From Pseudobdellovibrio sp031428275 (lineage in GTDB: Bacteria; Bdellovibrionota; Bdellovibrionia; Bdellovibrionales; Bdellovibrionaceae): a stretch of DNA of 64,000 bases. The DNA lies in NCBI GenBank assembly GCA_031428275.1, contig JANPPC010000001.1, forward strand, positions 84,904 through 148,903, in the 5' to 3' direction. A program made the position numbers and the translations under genes. Shown piece after piece: positions 17,728 to 25,768 of the stretch. Below the pieces are notes generated by a model that worked only from the letters and a program-made list of their open reading frames with translations, made no database searches and was not told the origin of the DNA. The number at the start of each line of letters is the position of its first letter. Positions within the stretch are counted from its first letter, which is position 1.

Positions 17728-18753
17728 ATGAAAATGATATGTACGACATCTGCACTGACAGTTGCTTTGGCATTTGCAGGAACTGCTGCTTTGGCTAAAA
17801 TGGGAAAACCTGACCGCGATATGGATAAAGTTTTAACCGAGTTGCAAGCCAAAGGTGGTAAACCAATTGAATCTTTGACTGCTGCTGAGGCTCGTATGCA
17901 GCCAACTCCGGCTGACGCAGTAAAAACTCTTATGGAGAAACAAAAGAAAACAAAACAGCCCGATCTTGCCGAAGTTCGTGACATCGAACTTGATGGCGCA
18001 GCGGGAAAAATCGCGGCACGCGTTTATATTCCTAAGGCTAAAGGCCCACTTCCGGTGGTTGTGTACTATCACGGCGGTGGCTTCGTTATAGCTACGAATG
18101 ATGTTTACGATGCGACTCCACGTTCTTTAGCTGAACAAACGAAAGCCATTTTTGTCTCAGTTGAATACCGCAAAGCGCCTGAATTTAAATTTCCAGCCGC
18201 CCACGAAGACGCATTTTCCGCTTATAGATGGGTTGTACTAAACGCAAAAAGTCTTGGCGGAGACCCGACGAAGGTTGCAGTTGCCGGTGAAAGCGCAGGA
18301 GCTAACCTAGCATTAAACGTGGCTATTAAGGCACGTGATGAAAAAGCTCAATTGCCAACACACGAATTACTAGTTTACCCAGTAGCTGGCAATAATATGG
18401 ATAATGAATCATATAAAGAAAACGCTGAAGCAAAGCCATTGAATAAACCCATGATGCAATGGTTTGTAAAAAATTACTTACGTACTCCTGCTGATGCCAA
18501 CGACCCACGTATTAATTTAGTTGCGGCAAACTTGAAAGGTTTACCGCCGGCGACTGTTATAACGGCTGAGATCGATCCGTTAAGAACAGAAGGCAAAGAC
18601 CTAGCTGGTAAATTAAAAGATGCGGGTGTAAAAGTTGAATACAAAAACTATAACGGTGTAACGCATGAGTTTTTTGGTATGGCCAATATAGTTGGTGAAG
18701 CCAAATCGGCACAAAAATTTGCTGCAAAAGAACTTAAAAAATCTTTTAAATAA
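17728..18753 (+). CDS. Secreted alpha/beta-hydrolase esterase (HSL family, GDXG)
   Basis: This is a 341-residue protein with a signal peptide (cleavage near TAALA, residue 24). The hormone-sensitive-lipase family oxyanion motif HGGGF, the nucleophile S189 in GESAGAN, D283 in AEIDPL and H313 in VTHEFFG form a complete catalytic triad. Such enzymes hydrolyse short- to medium-chain esters; in a predator this might act on prey lipids, which is inference. Convergent with the phosphoesterase operon 8 bases downstream. Confidence 0.9.
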   Translation: MKMICTTSALTVALAFAGTAALAKMGKPDRDMDKVLTELQAKGGKPIESLTAAEARMQPTPADAVKTLMEKQKKTKQPDLAEVRDIELDGAAGKIAARVYIPKAKGPLPVVVYYHGGGFVIATNDVYDATPRSLAEQTKAIFVSVEYRKAPEFKFPAAHEDAFSAYRWVVLNAKSLGGDPTKVAVAGESAGANLALNVAIKARDEKAQLPTHELLVYPVAGNNMDNESYKENAEAKPLNKPMMQWFVKNYLRTPADANDPRINLVAANLKGLPPATVITAEIDPLRTEGKDLAGKLKDAGVKVEYKNYNGVTHEFFGMANIVGEAKSAQKFAAKELKKSFK

Positions 18754-18761
18754 ACTCTAAA

Positions 18762-19589
18762 TTAAGTTTTCATCCATCCTTGTACAGAGTCTCTATAAAA
18801 ACTTTGTACAAGGATAGGCGTGAACTTGAAGTCTACTTGTAAATCATATCTTGAAATAACAAGTCTGGGTTGTTGATGATCTTCGGCTTCAATATCAATT
18901 AAATTAAATGAATTCGGAGCGCCTGATCGGGTTCTCCATGATAAGCAAGTTCCAGCAACTGAGATAATGCTTTGCCTTTTTACTTGAGGATAGCGCTCGC
19001 CGGATAAGCTAACGTAAGGGTCATGAATATGGCCGCCTAAAATAAGATCGACCTCAGATTTCGCGAAAACTTTCATAACTTCTTCGCGATTACGTAAAAG
19101 ATTTTTTTCATCGACACGCTTTGGGCAATCCATAGGGTGATGAAAGCAAGCAACCCTTACTCCGGTCTTTTTTTGAATTCCGTGAATAACTTTCTTAATT
19201 TGGCTAGCGCTTAGTTCGCCCTGAATATGGCGAAAACGACTGGTCGAATTCAAAGTGAAGACCTGAACCTGCTCAATCAGAATTTTTTTCTCTAATAGAC
19301 CACGAAACACCTTTTTAAAATTCTTATAAGGTGTAAATAATCTAGAAAAAATATTGAACAACGGAATATCATGATTGCCGGGCACAATCGCCCAATTAAA
19401 CTCACTCAAACTATTAACAAAAAGGCCAGCCGCTTGAAACTGGCTACAGTGCGCTCGCTGGGTGATGTCTCCGGATAGAATGACCAAATCAGACTTTAAG
19501 TTTTTTAACGAGTCAGTAAGTGCCTTAACTACTTCCGGAAGATTTGCACCGAAATGCGGGTCTGATAAATGGGCTATACGAATTTTCAT
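18762..19589 (-). CDS. Metallophosphoesterase (calcineurin-like)
   Basis: This 275-residue protein has the metal-binding signature in order: HLSDPHFG (D-x-H), ILSGDITQ (G-D), VPGNHD (G-N-H-D), and later GGHIHDPY (G-H-x-H). It resembles class III cyclic-nucleotide/3',5'-phosphodiesterase-like enzymes. It is the last gene of a tight minus-strand operon, starting one base after the lipid-kinase stop codon. A lipid-linked substrate is suggested only by that context; the true substrate is unknown. Confidence 0.87.
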   Translation of the reverse strand: MKIRIAHLSDPHFGANLPEVVKALTDSLKNLKSDLVILSGDITQRAHCSQFQAAGLFVNSLSEFNWAIVPGNHDIPLFNIFSRLFTPYKNFKKVFRGLLEKKILIEQVQVFTLNSTSRFRHIQGELSASQIKKVIHGIQKKTGVRVACFHHPMDCPKRVDEKNLLRNREEVMKVFAKSEVDLILGGHIHDPYVSLSGERYPQVKRQSIISVAGTCLSWRTRSGAPNSFNLIDIEAEDHQQPRLVISRYDLQVDFKFTPILVQSFYRDSVQGWMKT

Positions 19590-19590
19590 T

Positions 19591-20502
19591 TTAAATTGGC
19601 TCGGAAGGTTTCATAAGTTTAAGCGCTTTAGGTAAAGATTTAATTGTTAGAGGTGAATCTAGTAAAAACATTTCTCCGTCTAAAGCTACACTTGATTTTT
19701 TACGACGATGAGTTTCAATCGAAAGCTCGTCGACGCAAAAACTTGTTAAGCCTTCATCGTTATCAAGGGTGCTGGCAAAGCCGCGAAAAATAACGCGAAA
19801 TATTTCCCAAGTTTTAAGCGGCTTCATTAATACAACCGCTAACATATCGCGCTTCATGCAATCGGCGACGTCCATCGAGAGGTCGCGTAACTGTAAAGCG
19901 TTATTACCGATGAAGACCATTGGCGTTTGCAATTTTTTTTTCGTGTTTTCAGAAGTTAACGTTATATCTAGCAATCGGTGCCCTTGAATCAAGCTAACGA
20001 TCGTCGAAATAACAACAACTATACGATTACGACCAAAGCGACTGGTGCGCAGCTCGCGGTCACGAATCGACTTAGCATAAAGCCCAAGGCTAGCGTTAAT
20101 AAGAAAAGTTCGACCGTTTACTTCGCCAAGGCGAACCTCTTTGACTGTGCCCGTTAAGGCTACGCGAAAAGCTTGCTCATGATCTTCAGGTAACTTGTGT
20201 GTGCGTGCAAAAAAATTAAAAGTACCGCAGCCAATAACGCCGTAACGAATATTGCGGCCCTGAACTTTTTCGGCAACTCCTCGAATGGTCCCATCGCCAC
20301 CGGCTGCAACCACGATGCCCTCATCTTTCTCTGCTGCATCGGCGGCTTTTTCGGCCTGATGATCAAATTGTTCTGGGTTCTCTATTTCGTAGTGAATTAA
20401 TTTAAATCCAAGTTCATCACAGACTTTTTTTGCCATTGTTGGTATATCAACACCAGCACCTTTACCTGAATTTTTATTGGCTATTAAATGAACGTTTTTC
20501 AT
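19591..20502 (-). CDS. Diacylglycerol kinase-family lipid kinase (YegS/BmrU-like)
   Basis: This is a 303-residue protein beginning HLIANKNSGKG, with the nucleotide-binding VAAGGDGTIRGVAE (GGDGT) and the GVIGCGTFNFFAR motif of the DAGK catalytic family. It phosphorylates a lipid (diacylglycerol, ceramide or phosphatidylglycerol in different members) at the inner face of the membrane. It follows the holin-IV-like gene by 3 bases and precedes the phosphoesterase by 1 base, so a kinase/phosphatase pair acting on lipids is plausible. Confidence 0.88.
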   Translation of the reverse strand: MKNVHLIANKNSGKGAGVDIPTMAKKVCDELGFKLIHYEIENPEQFDHQAEKAADAAEKDEGIVVAAGGDGTIRGVAEKVQGRNIRYGVIGCGTFNFFARTHKLPEDHEQAFRVALTGTVKEVRLGEVNGRTFLINASLGLYAKSIRDRELRTSRFGRNRIVVVISTIVSLIQGHRLLDITLTSENTKKKLQTPMVFIGNNALQLRDLSMDVADCMKRDMLAVVLMKPLKTWEIFRVIFRGFASTLDNDEGLTSFCVDELSIETHRRKKSSVALDGEMFLLDSPLTIKSLPKALKLMKPSEPI

Positions 20503-20505
20503 CGG

Positions 20506-20868
20506 TTACACCAGAACAAAGTGAAGAATGGCGTTTACAATTGCTAATACCAGGGCGCCCAGAATAGCTGCAGTCCAAGTTTTAACTTCAAACCCTGATA
20601 GAAAGGCCGCGGCAATCTTAATAACGATACCATTGATAACAAAAGTAAATAAGCCCAAGGTAATTAAATTGATTGGTAAGGTTAAGAAGAACAGAACTGG
20701 CCAAATAAATGTATTAACTAAACCGATAACAATCGCAGCAATAAGCGCAGCCCAAAATCCAGAAACTTTAAACCCGGGAATTACTTTTGAAGTAATAATC
20801 ACGGCTAAAGCTGATACTACCCAGTAAACAATGTAATAAAAAATTGAATGTGAATCTGCTGGAGCCAT
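20506..20868 (-). CDS. Phage holin family 4-like small membrane protein
   Basis: This is a 120-residue protein with four transmembrane helices and the pattern VSALAVIITSKVIPGFKVSGF and AAIVIGLVNTFIWPVL, diagnostic of 'membrane protein of unknown function, holin superfamily IV' (YvlD-like). Despite the name it is a common chromosomal protein and not a phage sign here. It is the second gene of the lipid-kinase operon. Confidence 0.85.
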   Translation of the reverse strand: MAPADSHSIFYYIVYWVVSALAVIITSKVIPGFKVSGFWAALIAAIVIGLVNTFIWPVLFFLTLPINLITLGLFTFVINGIVIKIAAAFLSGFEVKTWTAAILGALVLAIVNAILHFVLV

Positions 20869-20891
20869 ACAAGTAAGTTTCCTTTTCTTTT

Positions 20892-21563
20892 TTAAATTTT
20901 TGAAGTCGTTGAAGTCATTGGTGTACTAACCTGTTTATCTAAATACTTTCTCACTAAAGATCCTTCAGGCATATACTTATTGATAATTTTTTGAGCTTCG
21001 ATCGTTTTCATGGTCTTTGAGGTTGTTAGAAGCATTTCGTAAAGATTCTTCGTAGCGCCGACCGCAAGCGACGGGAAGGCTCCATCATCAACTTCACCAT
21101 ACGCAACAACTAGAAATTTCGAAAATAATTCTTTCATGCCCCGGTTGTAATGCTTTTCATTTTCTTTACCACGTAAATCCGTCAATTTTTTAAGCTGCTT
21201 AGTAGATAGGGGTGAATCGCTTTCAAGACATTCTAAAAGTTCACGCGCGGATCGGCTAACCTGAGGTTCATCAAAAAATCTTCTGTTTAAACAGAGTAGG
21301 GCGATAAAAAGATCTTTCGAAAAGAAAGTAGCGCGGCCTTGATACCATTTCGAATAAACAACTTCCCCACTCTCCGAAAGTTTTTTCATCAGGCTCCACA
21401 AATCACTAACCCGATTGTCGCCGCTGTCATCCCACTCCCAGCGCATTTTTGTACGCGGATAAAATTCTGACCAAAGCGACGCGGGCTCTTTTTGATTATT
21501 AATCGGAAACACTAAAAGTATTCCTCTATGATTAATTTTTGTGACTGCGCTTTTTTGATTCAT
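20892..21563 (-). CDS. Putative winged-helix protein, possibly AlkZ/YcaQ-related
   Basis: The protein has about 223 residues from the ATG at 21563, which has AGGAAG just upstream; a TTG six codons earlier is unlikely. The segment SLWSEFYPRTKMRWEWDDSG followed by WYQGRATFFSKDLF resembles the 'AlkZ-related' short proteins with a winged-helix core, but lacks enough visible motif to be sure. There is no membrane segment. It lies 23 bases upstream of the holin-like gene, so it may head that operon. Function unknown. Confidence 0.5.
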   Translation of the reverse strand: MNQKSAVTKINHRGILLVFPINNQKEPASLWSEFYPRTKMRWEWDDSGDNRVSDLWSLMKKLSESGEVVYSKWYQGRATFFSKDLFIALLCLNRRFFDEPQVSRSARELLECLESDSPLSTKQLKKLTDLRGKENEKHYNRGMKELFSKFLVVAYGEVDDGAFPSLAVGATKNLYEMLLTTSKTMKTIEAQKIINKYMPEGSLVRKYLDKQVSTPMTSTTSKI

Positions 21564-21730
21564 ACTCTTCCTATTTTTCAAATCTTATTCTACTCACAAT
21601 TTTTGGCAAGGGCTAGAGCGCCTCGTAGAAATATTTCTCGGTCAGCATTGGGTCAAATAGCCACAAAGCACAACCTTAAAACCCTTAAGAGCTATTTAAA
21701 TCTGGAACGGCCGTTGCTACTTTAGTTGAT

Positions 21731-22036
21731 ATGAAAATAAAAAAATCTCTTCGTGTTTTAATTTTAAACTCAGTAAAACAAGTACTATCCATTTGTACAT
21801 TTGTATTCGTTGGGGCCCAGGCTCAGACCGTATATGCACAGACTTATAATAGCCAGCGTGACAAACCAGCATCAAATGGTAACCCAGATAACCCTAAAAT
21901 GAACTCCAGTCTATTCCCAGAGGATACGTCAAGAATGATTGATCGTAACAACCCACTTATTAAAAAGAACAAGCGCGGTTCAACTCGCGTTACTTCGTCT
22001 GATGCATCAAAAGCGAAAACTCAAGGTGAAGAATAG
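21731..22036 (+). CDS. Small secreted protein of unknown function
   Basis: This is a 101-residue protein with an extended N-region and a signal peptide cleaved near AQA-QTVYAQ (residues ~32-36). The mature part is polar, rich in Asn, Asp, Ser and Lys, and probably disordered. No family was recognised. No strong Shine-Dalgarno precedes the ATG. The 200 bases downstream contain no further gene. Confidence 0.5.
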   Translation: MKIKKSLRVLILNSVKQVLSICTFVFVGAQAQTVYAQTYNSQRDKPASNGNPDNPKMNSSLFPEDTSRMIDRNNPLIKKNKRGSTRVTSSDASKAKTQGEE

Positions 22037-22276
22037 TTTGCCGCTTCTGATATAAAAATTAAATGAGCAATCAGTTTGTGGATAACATCGTGCACAGCGT
22101 GGAAAACGTTTTGTAAGTACAAATTATCCCTCTACTGGGGAAATTTTCTTTGAGTCAGAGCAAGTGTTCGTGGATGCAATTTGCGTGAAGTTGGTATCTT
22201 AAATGCATTTTCATACTTTTGACCTGCAGGAGCGGGTGATTTGGTACCATCATCTGACCAAATAGAAAGGGATTTT

Positions 22277-22882
22277 ATGCAGAACCAAGAACACCTTGCG
22301 CCGCCGTTCATTGAACAAGTTAAAGGAGTTGCTGGATTATTCGGTATTCGAACGGGCGAAGAGCCTGAATATATTCTAAAAGAATCTGATGGAAATAATG
22401 AAGTACGAGCGTATCTACCTTACGTAGTTGCCCATATTGAAATCACCGGTAACTACGAAAAGGCTTCAGAAAAAGCGTTTCAAGAACTAGCAGATTATAT
22501 CTTCGGAAGAAATCAAAACGAAATTCAAATGGCAATGACATCTCCAGTACTTCAAGAAAAGAAGAACTCAAAGTGGTCGATGTGTTTTATTTTACCATCT
22601 CATTTTAATTTAGATACTGCTCCAAAACCACAAAATCAAAGTATTAAGTTAGAAAGTCGACCAGGTGAGGTCGTGGCTGTGATTGAATACACTGGTATTA
22701 ATACGCGCGAAAAAATTGCCGAAAAGAAACAAGAACTTTTCAACTGGCTTAAGAAAGAAACTAGCTTTTCACCCTATGGAGAACCTCGTACTGCACAGTA
22801 TGATCCTCCGATGACGATTCCGTTTTTACGCCGAAATGAAATTCAAATTCCCGTCAAAGAAACTAGTTTTAAAACAATGTAG
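22277..22882 (+). CDS. SOUL heme-binding family protein
   Basis: The protein has about 201 residues from the ATG at 22277 (Shine-Dalgarno AAAGGG); a TTG at 22241 with AGGAG is the alternative and would add 12. Motifs PEYILKESDGNNEVRAYLPY, AFQELADYIFGRNQ and IQMAMTSPVLQE are classic SOUL/HBP signatures, as is the C-terminal YDPPMTIPFLRRNEI. The family binds heme or tetrapyrrole loosely; its bacterial role is unclear. No signal peptide. Confidence 0.9.
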   Translation: MQNQEHLAPPFIEQVKGVAGLFGIRTGEEPEYILKESDGNNEVRAYLPYVVAHIEITGNYEKASEKAFQELADYIFGRNQNEIQMAMTSPVLQEKKNSKWSMCFILPSHFNLDTAPKPQNQSIKLESRPGEVVAVIEYTGINTREKIAEKKQELFNWLKKETSFSPYGEPRTAQYDPPMTIPFLRRNEIQIPVKETSFKTM

Positions 22883-22916
22883 GTTTAAATATTAGGATCG
22901 GTCGTAAGAAGTCGAG

Positions 22917-23327
22917 CTATCGGCTTCTTACGTACCACGTTATGCAGGTCACAACTCCGGTAACAAAAGCCCCCCAAGCCATATCAACGGCCATTAAAGC
23001 AATTGGCCAACTTTTTAACGTAGCATGGTTTGTCGTATCGTAGACTCCGTAGCAAATTAAGCCAAAGAACGCGCCCGTTAAGAAGATCCAAAGGTAGCTT
23101 TGTTCGGGCTGAATATTTGGTAAAACAAAATACAACACGCCTAATGATAAAAAAATGTAACATGCGATTGCCGACCAGATGATGGGTTGAAACTCACCAT
23201 TTGAAATACGTCCAACCTCTGCCATGTGATTAACGTAGAACTTTTTAGCTACAAAATTAAGCCAAACGTAGTCAATCACTACGAAGGCCACGATAGCTGT
23301 GATAAATAGTTTTACTGTCGAAAGCAT
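22917..23327 (-). CDS. DUF2177 family membrane protein
   Basis: This is a 136-residue protein with four transmembrane helices. The motifs FVVIDYVWLNFVAKKFY, FGLICYGVYDTTNHATL and DMAWGAFVTGVVT are diagnostic of DUF2177. AGGGGGA precedes the ATG. Inner-membrane location; no biochemical role is known for the family. It is divergent from the KefF-like gene. Confidence 0.9.
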   Translation of the reverse strand: MLSTVKLFITAIVAFVVIDYVWLNFVAKKFYVNHMAEVGRISNGEFQPIIWSAIACYIFLSLGVLYFVLPNIQPEQSYLWIFLTGAFFGLICYGVYDTTNHATLKSWPIALMAVDMAWGAFVTGVVTCITWYVRSR

Positions 23328-23419
23328 AAATCCCCCTAATGACTAATCTAAGCTCTGTTATAGCACTTTTTAGACCAAGATACTTGAAGTAATTTGGCGT
23401 GATCGTTAGCATCAACGAT

Positions 23420-23956
23420 ATGAAAAAAGTTTTAGTTTTATACGCGCATCCGAATCCGCGCGACTCAAACGCAAACCGCTTAATCATAGAAGGCTTGAAA
23501 GGCCTTGAAAATGTGCAAGTTCATGATCTTTACCAGACCTATCCGTATTTCCACATCGACGTAAAAAAAGAAAAAGAGCTTTTATTGCAAAGCGACTTAA
23601 TCGTTTTTCAGCATCCACTTTATTGGTACAGCATGCCTGCGCTCTTAAAGCATTGGGTCGATCAAGTACTTGATTTTGGCTTTGCGCTCGGTCCGAACGG
23701 TAACTTTTTAAACGGTAAAAGTTTTATGCTTTCTATCACAACGGGCGGAGGCGCTGATACCTATAAATCGACTGGAAAAAATAAATTTGAAATCGAAAAC
23801 TTTTTTCCACCCTATTTACAGACAGCAAATGTTTGCGGCATGAAGTGGCTAAAGCCAATGGTATTGCACGCATCCATTCGTTCTAACGAAGAAGAAATTT
23901 TACTTCATGCCGAGAAAATTCGTCAGCGTATACTAGATTGGTGCGCAGGTGGTTGA
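23420..23956 (+). CDS. kefF: NAD(P)H-dependent flavodoxin-fold oxidoreductase, KefF-like
   Basis: The protein has about 178 residues from the ATG at 23420 (a GTG seven codons upstream is the alternative). Motifs VLYAHPNPRDS (FMN phosphate loop) and IVFQHPLYWYSMPALLKHWVDQVL with GFALGP are those of the KefF/MdaB quinone-reductase family. It overlaps the potassium/proton antiporter gene by 8 bases, reproducing the KefF-KefC pairing in which KefF binds the antiporter and activates it under electrophile stress. The gene symbol rests on this context. Confidence 0.84.
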   Translation: MKKVLVLYAHPNPRDSNANRLIIEGLKGLENVQVHDLYQTYPYFHIDVKKEKELLLQSDLIVFQHPLYWYSMPALLKHWVDQVLDFGFALGPNGNFLNGKSFMLSITTGGGADTYKSTGKNKFEIENFFPPYLQTANVCGMKWLKPMVLHASIRSNEEEILLHAEKIRQRILDWCAGG

Positions 23957-25757
23957 GCATATTAGCTTATTTAATATTTTGATTTTTTTGGCAGCGGCGG
24001 TAGTCTGCGTCCCGATTTCTAAAAAACTAGGTTTCGGTTCGGTCTTGGGTTACTTAATCGCGGGTTTAGGAATTGGACCTTACGGATTGAAGCTGATTAC
24101 CAATGTCGAAGACATCATGCACATGTCCGAATTTGGGGTTGTTTTATTACTATTTTTAATTGGCCTAGAGCTGCAGCCGAAAAAGCTATGGCAGATGCGT
24201 GTATCAATTTTCGGATTAGGCACATTGCAGATCATCATTAATACATTTGCCATAACTGGTATCGCAATGTTGTTTGGTTTAAAGTGGAATTTAGCTTTAC
24301 TGATTGCAATGGGTTTTTCTCTTTCATCAACGGCGATTGCAATTCAGCTTTTAAATGAACGTAAAATAATTAATTCATCCTCTGGGCAGTCGGCTTTTTC
24401 GATTTTACTATTTCAAGATATCGCCGTTATAGCCATGATTTCAATTCTGCCATTTTTAAGTTTGGCCGAATCTTCGTCGGATTCAGAAAGTACGTGGCTG
24501 TCGGTCGGAAAGTTTGCGGCCGTTTTATTGGTAGTTATATTTATTGGTCGCTACGTTTTATCATACCTCATGCGTTCGATCGCGAGTTTACATTTACGTG
24601 AAATTTTCACTGCATTCGCACTGCTTCTAATCATAGGTATGGCTTCATTAATGCAAATGTTAGATGTATCTATGGCTTTGGGTGCATTCATCGCCGGAGT
24701 TTTGCTAGCTGATAGCGAATATCGGCATGCCCTCGAGACCGATATAGAGCCTTTCAAAGGTCTATTACTGGGTTTATTTTTTATGTCAGTCGGTATGTCG
24801 ATTAATATCGATAGTTTGATTAAAGAACCGCTCATTATTATCGGCATGGTCATCGGCGTATTTTTGCTTAAAACAACGATTCATCTGATTCTGGGTATGT
24901 TATTTAAAATTCCGCGTACCCAGCGACTATTTTTCTCGTTGTCGATTGCGCAAGTTGGAGAATTCGCATTTGTGCTTTTTGGATCGGCCAGAGGGTTGGG
25001 TATTTTAAATGATAAAACAAGTGAGCGTCTTGTAGCTGTCGTTGCCATTTCGATGTTGCTGACACCGTTGGTCGTATTACTATACGATAAGGTATACGTT
25101 CCATTTAACGAAAAACGGCGAAAGGGTCCATCGGACGAAATCGAAGATGATCACACCGACGTTATTATTGCAGGGTTCGGCCGTTTCGGCCAGATTGTAG
25201 GTCGTCTGTTATATGCAAACGGAATTTCGGCAACTGTTTTAGATTACGAACCTGATCAAATCGAGCTTCTACGAAAATTCGGTTTCAAGATCTATTACGG
25301 AGATGCGACGCGTATAGATTTACTAGAGGCCGCAGGCGCACGAAAAGCAAAAATTTTAGTAGTCGCCGTTGATGACGTAGATAATGGTTTAAAAATTGTC
25401 GATGTGGCTCAGCAGGCTTTCCCGCATTTAAAAATTTTTTCACGGGCTCGAAATCTTCAACATACATATGCACTTATGGATCGAAAGATCGAAGCGATCG
25501 AGCGTGAGACTTTCGAATCCTCTCTGCGTTTGGGCACATCAGTTCTTCAAGCTTTGGGCTGGCCGGCGTACCAATCGGTCGTTTCGGCCAATATTTTTCG
25601 TGCGCATAATATTATGGCTATTGGCGAACTTCATCAATTCCGCGGAGACATTCAGATATCGATTTCAAAAGCAAAACAAGCCCGCGAAGACTTAGAAAAA
25701 ATGTTTAGCGAAGATCAAGAGATACGTACAAAACAAAACAGTGGATGGGATATTTAA
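23949..25757 (+). CDS. kefC: Glutathione-gated-type potassium/proton antiporter (KefB/KefC family)
   Basis: This is a 602-residue protein. Residues 1-385 form the CPA2 antiporter domain with 12-13 helices (SVLGYLIAGLGIGPYGL; LLLFLIGLELQPKKLW; GFSLSSTAIAIQLL). Residues ~400-520 are an RCK_N/TrkA-N NAD-binding domain (IIAGFGRFGQIVGRLL; YYGDATRIDLLEAAGA). KefC-type proteins release potassium and acidify the cytoplasm when glutathione adducts form. The start is a GTG inside the end of kefF, indicating coupling. Confidence 0.9.
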   Translation: MVEHISLFNILIFLAAAVVCVPISKKLGFGSVLGYLIAGLGIGPYGLKLITNVEDIMHMSEFGVVLLLFLIGLELQPKKLWQMRVSIFGLGTLQIIINTFAITGIAMLFGLKWNLALLIAMGFSLSSTAIAIQLLNERKIINSSSGQSAFSILLFQDIAVIAMISILPFLSLAESSSDSESTWLSVGKFAAVLLVVIFIGRYVLSYLMRSIASLHLREIFTAFALLLIIGMASLMQMLDVSMALGAFIAGVLLADSEYRHALETDIEPFKGLLLGLFFMSVGMSINIDSLIKEPLIIIGMVIGVFLLKTTIHLILGMLFKIPRTQRLFFSLSIAQVGEFAFVLFGSARGLGILNDKTSERLVAVVAISMLLTPLVVLLYDKVYVPFNEKRRKGPSDEIEDDHTDVIIAGFGRFGQIVGRLLYANGISATVLDYEPDQIELLRKFGFKIYYGDATRIDLLEAAGARKAKILVVAVDDVDNGLKIVDVAQQAFPHLKIFSRARNLQHTYALMDRKIEAIERETFESSLRLGTSVLQALGWPAYQSVVSANIFRAHNIMAIGELHQFRGDIQISISKAKQAREDLEKMFSEDQEIRTKQNSGWDI

Positions 25758-25768
25758 TAAGCAGTCAG

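Noticed and set aside
20506..20868. Reading the 'phage holin family 4' protein as sign of a prophage
   Set aside because: Neighbours are lipid-kinase operon genes and the family is mostly chromosomal; no other phage genes occur.
22037..22276. Possible small gene between the secreted protein and the SOUL gene
   Set aside because: Only very short frames (about 17 codons) occur; there is no convincing start or structure.
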